42,175 nt of DNA from Leptothoe spongobia TAU-MAC 1115 (GCF_018739885.1 NZ_JADOES010000045.1:1-42175), one strand, 5' to 3'; counted from the first letter of the stretch, positions 1 to 9,069 are shown. Made by a program: numbers and translations. The notes: generated from the sequence alone by a model not told the origin.

Positions 1-120
1 CATCGCTACAAAACAAAAATATTCACTGAAAACCTATCTAATTCGTTACATTATGTCACTATGAAAGAGTCGCACCCTATTACATTACAATGTTTATATC
101 ATGATATTTATAAGGGTTAG

Positions 121-126
121 TATAAT
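121..126 (+). promoter_or_regulatory. Candidate -10 box upstream of the small DNA-binding gene
   Basis: A perfect TATAAT lies 36 bases before the start codon at 162, in an AT-rich stretch. I see no good -35 element at 16-18 bases upstream; the nearest TTTATA is about 22 bases away. Treat it as a weak sigma-70 candidate. The rest of positions 1-161 holds no gene that I can support. Confidence 0.35.
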
Positions 127-161
127 CGGTTCATAGTCTTAAGTCGTTAGGTTTAGTCAGG

Positions 162-347
162 ATGCCAAGAAAACCATTACCACCACAGAAGCGTAAAAAT
201 AAGCCTGTCCAGGTTATGCTTACTCAGGAAGAACATTCAGCTTTCGATGCATGGTGTTCCCAGGAGGGGGTCACCATGAGTGATTTTATTAGGGATGCCA
301 TCACTCAACCGATTCGTAATGGTCGTAAACTTTTGGATCAGAATTAA
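162..347 (+). CDS. Small ribbon-helix-helix-like DNA-binding protein
   Basis: This 61-residue protein has a lysine/proline-rich basic arm (residues 1-16). A segment follows with the look of a ribbon-helix-helix (CopG/Arc) fold: a short strand (QVMLT) that would contact DNA, then two helices with the turn GVTMSDFIRDAI. Such proteins act as antitoxins, plasmid copy regulators or relaxosome accessory factors. The TAA stop overlaps the next ATG by one base (TAATG at 345-349), so the next gene is probably translationally coupled to it. No strong ribosome binding site precedes the ATG, which is common in cyanobacteria. The fold is inferred from pattern; the cellular role is unknown. Confidence 0.6.
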   Translation: MPRKPLPPQKRKNKPVQVMLTQEEHSAFDAWCSQEGVTMSDFIRDAITQPIRNGRKLLDQN

Positions 348-841
348 TGTGCTCTGCCGATACGCAGCGATATATTTTAGCTAATAAGATACCCATCCCC
401 TGCCAGGATGAAGCTGTGTGGAGAGCGTTTATGCAGCATGAAAATAATGTTTTAGTGGCCCAAGATGCTGTTGGCCAGTTCCGCATAATGACTGTTTTCC
501 TCGGCTTCAATTATGGCAATGTCGAGAAACCCAAATTCTTTCAAACCAACTGTTTCGGAACCGATTCCCAGGGAAAACCTAGGTACTCTGGAACTTGGCA
601 GCGGGCTTGCTTAGAGCATCGTGGCAAGATTGCCTGTGCCCAAGGGCTGACAAAATTCAACGCTGATAGAGCAGCCGGGATTGATCGATCGTTCAAATTT
701 ATTGACTGCACCTTTGCCCCAGGTGAAATTCGGTTCTTACTGGAATCTGAAGAAGACGCTATCAAAATGATACCTACCAATCGCAAACATTGGGAACGTC
801 GAGGACAGGTGGTTGTTTTTCTAATTCGCCCTCGACAATAG
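347..841 (+). CDS. Hypothetical protein, coupled to the upstream RHH-like gene
   Basis: A 164-residue soluble protein that I do not recognise. It has no signal peptide and no membrane segment. It contains several cysteines (residues 2, 19, 69, 88, 97, 121), an aromatic/asparagine-rich central part (FLGFNYGN, FFQTNCFG) and a basic C-terminus. Its start codon overlaps the stop of the RHH-like gene by one base, an arrangement typical of antitoxin-toxin pairs and of two-gene regulatory units. No known toxin motif (PIN, RelE, MazF, HEPN) is visible, so a toxin role would be inference from layout only. Confidence 0.6.
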   Translation: MCSADTQRYILANKIPIPCQDEAVWRAFMQHENNVLVAQDAVGQFRIMTVFLGFNYGNVEKPKFFQTNCFGTDSQGKPRYSGTWQRACLEHRGKIACAQGLTKFNADRAAGIDRSFKFIDCTFAPGEIRFLLESEEDAIKMIPTNRKHWERRGQVVVFLIRPRQ

Positions 842-914
842 CTACGTGGACAACGGTAGGCCAACACAACGTGGAACTACGATGATTACACCTGATCGCG
901 TTATTAGTTTTAGT

Positions 915-2204
915 CTAGTACTTGGCTAAACGAGCCAAAATAAACATTACAAATGAGGCTAGCCAGGAGCCAACCACCACACTCAGCATCCCCAGATCCA
1001 GGCTACCGGTTGCGGCAACAATCGAACCGGGGATAAACGATCCACCAACGCCACCAAAGAGCACCGCCAGGCCATTGTAAATGCCGGTGCCTACACCAAT
1101 TTGTGAAATGGGCAACAGTCGCTGAATCAAGGCATATTCTTGGGCTAAATAGGCACTTTGACAAAAGACGGCAGTGGCAAAGAGAGCGACTAATAACCCA
1201 ATTTGCTGTGTAGTTGTGGCTAGATAAAGAACTGGCCCTGCAATTAGGAAACCAATGGCGGCTAATAAAGTACGTTTTTGGATGAGATCGCCCACTACCG
1301 CCATCACCATAATGCCAACAATGCCAACAGCAAAGACAATGGCTAAAGGCCACCCTAAGGCATCAAAATCAATACCCTTGGCACGATTTAGATAAACCGG
1401 CAGCCAGCTCAAGATCCCAAAACTACAAAAGTTATTCAGGGAACCTCCCAACGTTGCAATCCAAAAGCGGCGATCTTTAATAAATGGCTGGGAGCCCGTC
1501 AACCCAGACTTCTGGCTAGGCTCTTTGGTAGATGAAACAACGCTATGACTCCGAATGTAGGCTAATTCATCTGGGGCAATGCTGGGATTCTGGTGGGGAT
1601 GATCCTGCACCAGAATCCCCATCAGCGGCATCGCTATGAACAGACCGGCACCACCGATAATGGCAAAGGCCAATCGCCAGCCCAGAGCGTTACTAAGGGG
1701 AACAACAATCAGAGGAGCAATGCTGACAGCCAGCATCAGTCCCATACTCCAGATACCGTTTGCCCGTGAGCGTTCTTCTAATGGAAACCAGCGGCTGATA
1801 AACACACTCATCATCGGGATATGGATGCCCTGACTCAGTCCCAACAGCAATCGCAGAATAATCAGGGCTAATAACGAGGTCCCCAAAGGCGCACAGAAAA
1901 TGGTGAGGCTGCAGAAAACGGCCATGGCGATCAGCAGGCTTCGCTTGGGGCCAAAGCGTTCTGCCATGGGGCTCAGGGCCATGTTGGCTAGGGAATAGGA
2001 GATGAAGAATATGCCTAGAAGTAGCTCACCATTGCTACCAAGTTCGCGGTTACTCCAGCCAAAGTCCTGGGCGATTTGGGGCAGGGCTAGGGCTAAACTA
2101 TTGCGGGTTAGGAAATTAACAAAGACTGTGATGGCCAGAATCGGAGGGATCAACCATCGAATTCCAGCCACTGGCTTAGCGTTTACTTCTAAATTATGTC
2201 CCAC
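915..2204 (-). CDS. MFS transporter, anion:cation symporter-like
   Basis: The 429-residue product has the length and twelve hydrophobic segments of a major facilitator superfamily permease. Between segments 2 and 3 it carries a form of the MFS signature (MAERFGPKR, around residues 80-88). The pattern ALPQIAQDFGWS near residue 40 and the following region resemble the anion:cation symporter branch (hexuronate, galactonate, phthalate and similar organic acids). The start is a GTG at 2204 with GGAG eight bases upstream. No catabolic genes sit beside it, so the substrate cannot be guessed. Family confidence is high, substrate unknown. Confidence 0.85.
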   Translation of the reverse strand: MGHNLEVNAKPVAGIRWLIPPILAITVFVNFLTRNSLALALPQIAQDFGWSNRELGSNGELLLGIFFISYSLANMALSPMAERFGPKRSLLIAMAVFCSLTIFCAPLGTSLLALIILRLLLGLSQGIHIPMMSVFISRWFPLEERSRANGIWSMGLMLAVSIAPLIVVPLSNALGWRLAFAIIGGAGLFIAMPLMGILVQDHPHQNPSIAPDELAYIRSHSVVSSTKEPSQKSGLTGSQPFIKDRRFWIATLGGSLNNFCSFGILSWLPVYLNRAKGIDFDALGWPLAIVFAVGIVGIMVMAVVGDLIQKRTLLAAIGFLIAGPVLYLATTTQQIGLLVALFATAVFCQSAYLAQEYALIQRLLPISQIGVGTGIYNGLAVLFGGVGGSFIPGSIVAATGSLDLGMLSVVVGSWLASFVMFILARLAKY

Positions 2205-2413
2205 GATCTCAGCTCCGAGAGGTCTAGCGTTTTAGCTAGTTTACGGAGTTTTAGGGGCCTACTGGATAAGTAGGCGTGATTTCATAGGAATATCGTAACC
2301 TTCCAGATTCAAGTATTCTCAAAGCCTTTACTCTAAGTTTTGTGCAATTGAGTTGAATTAGAGGTAAGAATCTCTACCATATTGAGTAAGGCGCGAATTA
2401 AACGTCTTTAAAG

Positions 2414-2420
2414 AAGGTGA
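2414..2420 (+). promoter_or_regulatory. Ribosome binding site that decides the start of the PEP-CTERM gene
   Basis: AAGGTGA lies five bases before the ATG at 2426. A longer frame opens at GTG 2417, but that GTG is inside this Shine-Dalgarno sequence, so 2426 is the better start. Confidence 0.6.
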
Positions 2421-2425
2421 AAGAT

Positions 2426-2971
2426 ATGACTAGAGTCTCTTTTAAGCCTGCAGCCGCTACTGTTGGTGCATATGTACTTTTAACGGCAATCACTCTAGAG
2501 CCATCTCTGGCGGCTACATTTTCTTTGCAAGTTGACCTAACAGAGGTCTTTGCTGGCTCTTTAGCAGTAGGCGATAGCTTTAGTGGGAGTTTCAGTTTTG
2601 ATGAGACTGTCCTTACAGGTATAGGTACAGAGTTTCTGGATGTAGATTCCCTGGAATTTGGTTTCCTGGATGAAACGTTTACTGAGGCATCTGACCCACT
2701 TGGTGGCCTGGTAGGTTTTGAAAATAGTCAGTTGCTAGGTCTTGAATTTTCTGTTGACCCTTTACAAGCTGATAGCCCCTCTTTTGGGATCTTTGGTACA
2801 GACTTTGCCTATGGTGAAGCTGGCAGTTTTACCTTTCCAGATGGTTTAGGAACTGTATCCTATGCCGCTGTTCCCACCACCACAGACGTTCCTGAAGCCA
2901 GTGTTGTAATGGGTTTACTTGCTATGGGAGTAGGCAGTTTACTTTTAAATCGCTTTCACACGTCCTGTTAG
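2426..2971 (+). CDS. Secreted protein with PEP-CTERM sorting signal
   Basis: A 181-residue exported protein. It starts with a hydrophobic signal peptide ending near SLAATFS and ends with a PEP-CTERM-type sorting signal: a V-P-E-A-S motif, a hydrophobic helix (VVMGLLAMGVGSLLL) and a short basic tail (NRFHTSC). Such tails are recognised by exosortase, which cleaves and anchors the protein in the envelope or exopolysaccharide layer. The body is acidic, rich in Gly, Ser, Phe and Asp, with no catalytic motif. The GSFSFDETVLTG stretch is common in cyanobacterial PEP-CTERM proteins. No exosortase gene is in the window. The next gene converges on it. Confidence 0.8.
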   Translation: MTRVSFKPAAATVGAYVLLTAITLEPSLAATFSLQVDLTEVFAGSLAVGDSFSGSFSFDETVLTGIGTEFLDVDSLEFGFLDETFTEASDPLGGLVGFENSQLLGLEFSVDPLQADSPSFGIFGTDFAYGEAGSFTFPDGLGTVSYAAVPTTTDVPEASVVMGLLAMGVGSLLLNRFHTSC

Positions 2972-2983
2972 AGCGCTCTAACA
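2966..2983. terminator. Perfect 18-bp palindrome between convergent genes
   Basis: TGTTAGAGCGCTCTAACA is a perfect palindrome that begins at the last sense codon and includes the stop codon of the PEP-CTERM gene. It ends 12 bases before the 3' end of the convergent gene at 2995. As RNA it can form a 7-bp stem on either strand. There is no T-tract, so a bidirectional terminator is plausible but unproven. Confidence 0.35.
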
Positions 2984-2994
2984 CGTCATCCTAG

Positions 2995-3474
2995 TTATGA
3001 ACACAGGTGTCGGATGGCTGCGGTATGAAGGATCTCTTGTTTAGCTACGTTTGAGGTTGACCGATCTCGCTCCAATAAAGCCTGCCTGCGAATCTCAACT
3101 GCGCTTTCCCCGCCCCGCCTGAACGTCTGACAAATCCACTGGCCTGAAGCCAGGGCATTTTCCCGTGGATAGGTTGACAGGTTATTTCGCACAGCTTGGG
3201 GATACTGCTGAGTTTGTTGCTGAAAGTTTTCGAAAAACAAATCCTCTGGAGAACGTTGTACCTCCCTGGTCGTTTGTGACCCACACAGTGCAGACAAGTC
3301 AAGGTATGAGCCATCTGCGGTCTCGATATAGCATACAGGGCGATAAACCTGTGCTACAAGGGGCCAGGTCGTTAAGCCAATTATAAACAGAGTGCATAAA
3401 GTAACGATGCTACATTTCAGGTGAAAACGCCAGAAAGTAGGCAGTTTTAAGTTACTGGACTTTAACTTGATCAT
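2995..3474 (-). CDS. Small secreted protein, DUF732-like
   Basis: I place the start at the ATG at 3474, preceded by GGGGAG four bases upstream; the frame stays open to 3534 but the extra 20 residues have no ribosome binding site. The 159-residue product begins with a basic stretch and a signal peptide (VTLCTLFIIGLTTWPLVAQ). The mature domain contains a pattern ALASGQWICQTFRRGG, a spacer, then AAIRHLCS. The two cysteines framing helical segments resemble the small secreted DUF732 family, which is of unknown function. That assignment is by eye and tentative. Confidence 0.6.
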   Translation of the reverse strand: MIKLKSSNLKLPTFWRFHLKCSIVTLCTLFIIGLTTWPLVAQVYRPVCYIETADGSYLDLSALCGSQTTREVQRSPEDLFFENFQQQTQQYPQAVRNNLSTYPRENALASGQWICQTFRRGGESAVEIRRQALLERDRSTSNVAKQEILHTAAIRHLCS

Positions 3475-3534
3475 TGCTCTCCCCATGGCAACCCTAAAGT
3501 TAACAACCATCCAAGAGATATAGGCCCTTAGCAC

Positions 3535-3845
3535 ATTAATCCCAAATCATAAATCCCAACCATGCTGAAATAGAGCTGCCATATGTGCCGGGAGAACCCT
3601 ACGGCAGAATGGAGCCCAGAAAGCCTAACCATAACTATGATGAATTACTGATTATTATCGAGCCCAATCCCTTCCCTAAGACGTTGGATTTATGAAGCTT
3701 AATTTTTCTCTAATTCGAAACCCGCTATATTAGCGACAAGGCAAAAGTATATATGCTGGCAAATGTCCCCATGGTTATTAGGTTATGGGGACTGTGTAAT
3801 GATTTGCTGACCAATTAGGTTTGAAGAGGGAGATATTTTAATCCC
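3535..3845. other. Intergenic region with an inverted repeat
   Basis: No convincing gene. A short open stretch ending with a stop at about 3693-3695 (residues EPYGRMEPRKPNHNYDELL) may be a fragment, but I cannot identify it. An 8-bp inverted repeat, GTCCCCAT (3765-3772) and ATGGGGAC (3785-3792), lies about 54 bases before the di-heme cytochrome gene and could be an operator or a leader hairpin. Confidence 0.4.
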
Positions 3846-5915
3846 ATGGGACGCCTTCGAAGAATCATACTTTCTATATTTCTGGCGTTTGTCTGTCTGA
3901 CATCGCTGTTACTCCATGATGCTCTCTTTTCAACCCGTAGAACCTTAGCCAATGAAGGATTGTTGGCGTCAGCGCCAACCCAACCAATCGGTCACTATGA
4001 CTATTTTGGCCAGTTACTATCTCCTCAAGCAGCCGCTCAAGTAGTCAAAAATCCAAGGCGGTTACCAAATTCACCGTCATCTTCCCAGGTCAAACGCTCC
4101 TTGGTCCGGATTACAGATAACATGCTGGAATCAGGGGAAGACCTCTTTTTTGAACGCAAGCTTGGGGATACGTTTGGGCTGCAAGCGGTATTAGGCTTTG
4201 GCTTTGGCTTGGAGAAAGTTCAACCTGAATTAGCACAAGCGATTCAAACCCTGGCAGGGAGAGGGACTTCAAACCTGCGGATTCAGCTCCAGAAATCCCT
4301 TAGTTTAGGAAGTGTAACATTACCCGCTGGGTTTCCCATTGATACCGGATTTGATGTAGTACCCGGTGGAACATCGCCCATTGGCCTCAAGTCAAATGGT
4401 GATATTACTTGTGCTATTTGTCATGTTGCCGTTTCAGAGACAGGTCAACGGCTTGACGGTATCCCTAATGGCGATTTAGATGTACGCCTCCTGGTGGCGT
4501 TAGCCACCAATAGCGCAGCGGGCTTTGCCCGGTTAAATATTAATCCCCTTGATCCTCGGTATCAAGGTAATGGCAAAACCATTATTGATAGTCAGGGACA
4601 GCTGGTTAAGTTGCCTGATCCAGATAAATTTGAACAAGCGTTTGATGACTTAGTGTTATCTTTGCCGGTCGGTTTCTTTGAAAGCTCACCAGATGGGATT
4701 AACAATACCACTCAAATTCCCAGTCTATTTACCTTTGGCAATCAGCCCTATACTGCTGGGGGAGAGTTCTCCATTGGTCCGTTTGCAGGGCTGAGTTCTA
4801 CCAACAATGGTGTCCATTCCTCAGAAATTAATATCCTGGCAGCGGCTCAGCTCAGTGCAGAAACATTAGGAATTGATCCAGAAGTCTATTTAGGTGTGGC
4901 CCTACAAAATGCGGCCATACCGAGTCTTCGTCTACCGGATGGCCCACCCATTCAACCTTCATTATGGTTACGCCAGGTTGCTCCCAATCCAGCCCTGGCA
5001 GAATTGGAAGATCAGATTCCGGCCCCTGGCACGGGCACATATCCTAATTTGAGCCCCAGTTTATTTACCTTTAATGGCTTAGTCTTTTCTCCCGATACGA
5101 ATGATTCCCAGGATGATGCCAGGGGGCTCTATTTAGCCGCCAACAACGCGATGTCGGTCTGGCAAAATAGCCTAACTCCACCGCCAAATCGTACCCCTGA
5201 AAACCAGGCTGCTCTACAAAGTGGTTCTGTCCAACGGGGGGCCAAAGTCTTTGAAGATGCTGGGTGTATCAGTTGTCATATTCCCCCTTTCTTCACGGAT
5301 AACAAGATTCATCCAGTGAGTGAAATTAGGACTAACCCAGCCCGTGGACGGTCTCGGCTAGGGTTAATCGACCTGTTGGCTGAGCCTAAAATCTACACAC
5401 CTACAACGACTGTTCCTCCCTCATCAAGGGGGAGTGCCGTTGTTGATGTGCCAACGGAGAGCGTTGCTAACAGCTCAACGAGTTTACCCTCGGGCTTACT
5501 ACCAAATGGAGGGTATAAAACCACGTCTCTGCGAGGATTATATTTGAGTGCCCCTTATCTCCATGATGGTGGCGTAGCAGTGAGAAAAGGAGCACTGCGA
5601 TTTAATCAAAATGGTAGTTTTACCGTTGTTGATTCCACTGGGTTAGGACTACCGGGCACACTGCTAGGACTGCCCAGTAGTCCTCTTCCCAGCCAGCCAG
5701 CAGATAGTGCCAGTAGTCTCAGAGCCCTGGTTGATCGGGACTTACGGGCTCAAGTAATTGCCATTAATCAAGCATTTCCTACGCTGACGATCAATAATCT
5801 AGATGGCACTGGCCATGAATTCTATGTTGATGGTCAGGAGGGGTTTACCGCTCGGCAACAGTCAGACTTGGTTAACTTTCTCCTTGCCTTGGATGATAAT
5901 CCAGGTGAGTTTTAG
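3846..5915 (+). CDS. Di-heme c-type cytochrome, peroxidase/MauG-like superfamily
   Basis: A 689-residue exported protein with an N-terminal signal/anchor segment (residues 7-25) and two covalent heme motifs, CAICH at 189-193 and CISCH at 474-478. The C-terminal part has SLRGLYLSAPYLHDGG at about 561-576, the typical pattern of di-heme cytochrome c peroxidase, MauG and RoxA relatives. Its size is well above the usual 320-400 residues of peroxidases and near that of RoxA-type oxygenases. By family it would act in the periplasm or thylakoid lumen on peroxide or an organic substrate. No partner gene is adjacent. The exact reaction is not determinable from sequence alone. Confidence 0.8.
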   Translation: MGRLRRIILSIFLAFVCLTSLLLHDALFSTRRTLANEGLLASAPTQPIGHYDYFGQLLSPQAAAQVVKNPRRLPNSPSSSQVKRSLVRITDNMLESGEDLFFERKLGDTFGLQAVLGFGFGLEKVQPELAQAIQTLAGRGTSNLRIQLQKSLSLGSVTLPAGFPIDTGFDVVPGGTSPIGLKSNGDITCAICHVAVSETGQRLDGIPNGDLDVRLLVALATNSAAGFARLNINPLDPRYQGNGKTIIDSQGQLVKLPDPDKFEQAFDDLVLSLPVGFFESSPDGINNTTQIPSLFTFGNQPYTAGGEFSIGPFAGLSSTNNGVHSSEINILAAAQLSAETLGIDPEVYLGVALQNAAIPSLRLPDGPPIQPSLWLRQVAPNPALAELEDQIPAPGTGTYPNLSPSLFTFNGLVFSPDTNDSQDDARGLYLAANNAMSVWQNSLTPPPNRTPENQAALQSGSVQRGAKVFEDAGCISCHIPPFFTDNKIHPVSEIRTNPARGRSRLGLIDLLAEPKIYTPTTTVPPSSRGSAVVDVPTESVANSSTSLPSGLLPNGGYKTTSLRGLYLSAPYLHDGGVAVRKGALRFNQNGSFTVVDSTGLGLPGTLLGLPSSPLPSQPADSASSLRALVDRDLRAQVIAINQAFPTLTINNLDGTGHEFYVDGQEGFTARQQSDLVNFLLALDDNPGEF

Positions 5916-5959
5916 GAAACTACTGGTTGAGATAGAGTCAGGGTATAGGCTTCATCGTA

Positions 5960-6343
5960 TTAATGTCTCATTTGGCAGCTGGTCCCTATCTGAACTTGGT
6001 CATTAACCACACGTACTGAATACACCGGTAGAGAGACTGTCTCATCATCCAGACAAACACCTGTTTTTAGGTCAAAATTTTGTTTATAAATTGGGGATGC
6101 CACCTTCAACACACCCTGGCGATCGCCCAGGATACCCCGTGACATCACAAATGCGTTACTAAATGGGTCAAAGTTTCCTGTGGCATAGACTTCATCGGTT
6201 GGGCCGATGCGAAATATGGCCACCTGTTCTGTACCCACTAGGGCATTCACACCGGTATTGGGTGCGATCGCATCCAACGCACAAATGGTTACCCAGTCTA
6301 TCGAATCGGTCGTCGTCGTGGACTGCACCATGGGACTTTCCAT
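5960..6343 (-). CDS. nirD: Nitrite reductase [NAD(P)H] small subunit
   Basis: A 127-residue Rieske-like small subunit. The motifs EQVAIFRIG, VYATGNFDPFS, VMSRGILGD and LKVASPIYKQNFDL align well with NirD. As in other NirD proteins the two Cys-His pairs of a true Rieske cluster are absent. It follows nirB by about 46 bases on the same strand, so the two form an operon. The frame opens at a TTG at 6352; I prefer the ATG at 6343. The N-terminus is some 15 residues longer than in E. coli NirD. It would support NirB in reducing nitrite to ammonium in the cytoplasm. Confidence 0.9.
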   Translation of the reverse strand: MESPMVQSTTTTDSIDWVTICALDAIAPNTGVNALVGTEQVAIFRIGPTDEVYATGNFDPFSNAFVMSRGILGDRQGVLKVASPIYKQNFDLKTGVCLDDETVSLPVYSVRVVNDQVQIGTSCQMRH

Positions 6344-6389
6344 CACTTTCAAAAATCTCCAAAAATCTCTCTAAAACAACATTGGCGGC

Positions 6390-8954
6390 TTACTGGACGG
6401 GGGTAGTCAATGCATCCTGACTCTGGTTTAACACCACCCGTTCTGCCTCAGTAGCCGGTCGCTTTTGGCCCCGCTCTTGCACATAGGCCAACGACGGATC
6501 GGCAGCATCCGCATTGACAAAGTGACTAAACCGCCGCACCTTCTCCGGAGTCTCAATGGTTGTTTTCCACTCACACTGATAGGTATCCACGTGATACTGC
6601 ATCTGGGCCTCTAACTCATCGGCAATCCCCAAGGAATCTTCGATAATCACCTGCTTCAGATAATCCAGACCGCCCTCCAACTTGTTAAACCAGGTGGAGG
6701 TACGTTCTAGTTTGTCGGCAGTGCGAATGTAGAACACCAGAAACCGATCGAGATATTTAATCAGAGTCTCTTTATCTAGATCGGTGGCCAGTAGAATCGC
6801 ATGCTGGGGCTTCATCCCGCCATTACCACACACATATAAATTCCAGCCATTCTCCGTGGCGATAATGCCAAAATCTTTGCCCTGGGCCTCGGCACATTCC
6901 CGCGTGCAGCCCGATACTGCTGACTTGAGTTTGTGGGGCGATCGCAACCCCCGATAGCGCAACTCCAGCTCGATAGCCAAGCTCGTCGAATCCTGTACCC
7001 CAAACCGGCACCAGGTGCTGCCCACACAGGACTTCACCGTCCGCAACGCCTTACCATAGGCATGGCCCGACTCAAACCCAGCTTCCACCAGCCGCTGCCA
7101 GATTAGTGGTAGCTGGTCCACCCGTGCCCCAAACAGATCCACCCGCTGGGCCCCAGTAATTTTGGTATACAGGTCAAACTCCTGCGCCACCTGCCCCAAC
7201 ACAATCAGCTTCTCCGGCGTAATTTCCCCACCCGGTATTCTCGGAATCACAGAATAGGTACCATCTTTCTGAATATTGGCCAGAAACGAATCATTGGTAT
7301 CCTGCAGACCCACATGGGGCGTATTCAGCACGTAATCGTTCCAGGACGAAGCCAGCATCGACCCCACCGTTGGCTTACAAATCTCACAGCCATAGCCGGT
7401 GCCATATTGGGCCAATAACGCATCAAAGGACTTAATTTCACCCACCCGCAGCAGGTGATACAGCTCCTGACGAGAATAGGGAAAATGTTCGCACAGGTGA
7501 TTGTTGACTTCCACCCCAGCTTTCTTCAGTTCCGATGTCAGGATATCCTTCACCAGGGGCACGCAGCCACCGCAGCCGGTACCTGCCGTCGTACATTTCT
7601 TTAGCGTTGGCAAATCCGTTATGCCATCTTCCCGAATCGTCTCACACAGCTGCCCCTTAGACACATTATTACAGGAACAAATCTGGGCCGTATCAGGCAG
7701 TTTGTCCATGGTCAGGGCCGCCGCGCCACCGCTCACAGGCACCAACAAACTCAGCGGATTAGTGGGCAATGGCATCTGGTTTTGCATCAGCTGGAGCAGG
7801 GTACCATAGGCGGCTGCATCCCCTACTAGAATGCCCCCCAATAACAGCTTGCCATCGGCACTCACCACCAGTTTTTTGTAGGTGCCCGCCACCGTATCCG
7901 TCACCGCCAGCTCTTTTGCTCCCGGTGTTTTAGCAAAATTATCCCCAAAGCTGGCTACATCCACCCCGAGCAGCTTTAGCTTGGTGGACATATCCGCCCC
8001 AGTAAACTGCTGCGCCGTTGTTCCCGCCAGCAGCTGGTCGCTGACCACCTCCGCCATCTGATACCCCGGTGCCACCAGCCCAAAGATACGTCCCTGGTAC
8101 AAGGCACATTCCCCAATGGCATAGATCTTCGGATCAGAGGTTTGACAGGCCTCATTAATCACCACCCCGCCCCGGTCTCCCAGCTGCAACCCACAGCTGC
8201 GCGCCAGCTCATCCCTGGGGCGAATGCCTGCCGAGAAGACAATCATATCCGTCTGTAGCGATGTCTCATCGGCAAATTGCATGGATACTAGTTTGCCATT
8301 TTCGCTAACAATCTCCGTGGTGACTTTGCTAGTGTGTACCTGCACTCCTAGACTTTCAATTTTCTCCTTGAGAACGTCCCCCCCGGTCTCATCCAGCTGT
8401 ACTGGCATTAACCGGGGAGCGAACTCCACCACATGGGTGTCTAAGCCCAGAGACTTTAGGGCATTGGCACATTCTAGTCCCAGCAGCCCACCGCCTACAA
8501 CAACGCCTACACGGGACTGCGCACCATAGGCCTTAATCGCATCCAAATCATCAATGGTGCGATACACAAACGTTCCTGGCGTGTCATTGCCCTTAATCGG
8601 CGGCACAAATGGATAGGAGCCGGTTGCCAATACCAGCCGATCATAGGCAATTTCAACGCCATTGGCCGATGTCACCCGCTGCTGCTGCCGGTCAATCTCA
8701 ACGATGCGATCGCCCACATAAATCCGAATCCCATTGTCTTGATAAAAACCAGGTTCTACCAGCGTCAGGTCCGCCGCCGTTTTATCTACAAAGTATTCAC
8801 TTAGGTGGACTCGGTCATAGGCAACTCGCGGTTCCTCGCAAAAGGTAATCAGATGCCAATGGTCAAGAGCACCTTTTGCGACCATCAATTCAAGCAACCG
8901 ATGCCCGACCATCCCATTGCCAACAACGACGAGAGTTTGCTTGCTGTTCGGCAT
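6390..8954 (-). CDS. nirB: Nitrite reductase [NAD(P)H] large subunit
   Basis: An 854-residue, full-length NirB. Domains in order: FAD-binding (GNGMVG, 12-17), NAD(P)H-binding (VVGGGLLGLE, 152-161), a BFD-like [2Fe-2S] domain with C426, C428, C461 and C464, then the siroheme/[4Fe-4S] sulfite-nitrite reductase core with C643, C649, C683 and C687 in the C-x5-C ... C-x3-C pattern. All catalytic cysteines are present, so the enzyme should be active. It catalyses the six-electron reduction of nitrite to ammonium using NAD(P)H in the cytoplasm. Most cyanobacteria use ferredoxin-dependent NirA, so this enzyme is unexpected here. It carries a HIP1 site at 8706, so it is not a very recent arrival. nirD follows. 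Confidence 0.95.
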   Translation of the reverse strand: MPNSKQTLVVVGNGMVGHRLLELMVAKGALDHWHLITFCEEPRVAYDRVHLSEYFVDKTAADLTLVEPGFYQDNGIRIYVGDRIVEIDRQQQRVTSANGVEIAYDRLVLATGSYPFVPPIKGNDTPGTFVYRTIDDLDAIKAYGAQSRVGVVVGGGLLGLECANALKSLGLDTHVVEFAPRLMPVQLDETGGDVLKEKIESLGVQVHTSKVTTEIVSENGKLVSMQFADETSLQTDMIVFSAGIRPRDELARSCGLQLGDRGGVVINEACQTSDPKIYAIGECALYQGRIFGLVAPGYQMAEVVSDQLLAGTTAQQFTGADMSTKLKLLGVDVASFGDNFAKTPGAKELAVTDTVAGTYKKLVVSADGKLLLGGILVGDAAAYGTLLQLMQNQMPLPTNPLSLLVPVSGGAAALTMDKLPDTAQICSCNNVSKGQLCETIREDGITDLPTLKKCTTAGTGCGGCVPLVKDILTSELKKAGVEVNNHLCEHFPYSRQELYHLLRVGEIKSFDALLAQYGTGYGCEICKPTVGSMLASSWNDYVLNTPHVGLQDTNDSFLANIQKDGTYSVIPRIPGGEITPEKLIVLGQVAQEFDLYTKITGAQRVDLFGARVDQLPLIWQRLVEAGFESGHAYGKALRTVKSCVGSTWCRFGVQDSTSLAIELELRYRGLRSPHKLKSAVSGCTRECAEAQGKDFGIIATENGWNLYVCGNGGMKPQHAILLATDLDKETLIKYLDRFLVFYIRTADKLERTSTWFNKLEGGLDYLKQVIIEDSLGIADELEAQMQYHVDTYQCEWKTTIETPEKVRRFSHFVNADAADPSLAYVQERGQKRPATEAERVVLNQSQDALTTPVQ

Positions 8955-9069
8955 ACTGATTGTTTCTCAACTCACTGCTCCCTACAGTGATCGATCCCTT
9001 TCAAAAAGACTAGTCTCCTATCCAGTTTTTGCCAGAAATCGATGCATCAATTGCATAAGCAAGGAAGTA

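Noticed and set aside
541..867. 108-residue minus-strand frame
   Set aside because: Lies opposite the coupled 347-841 gene, with composition and motifs of a shadow frame.
1003..1353. 116-residue minus-strand frame inside the transporter gene
   Set aside because: Cys/His-rich alternative frame of the MFS gene.
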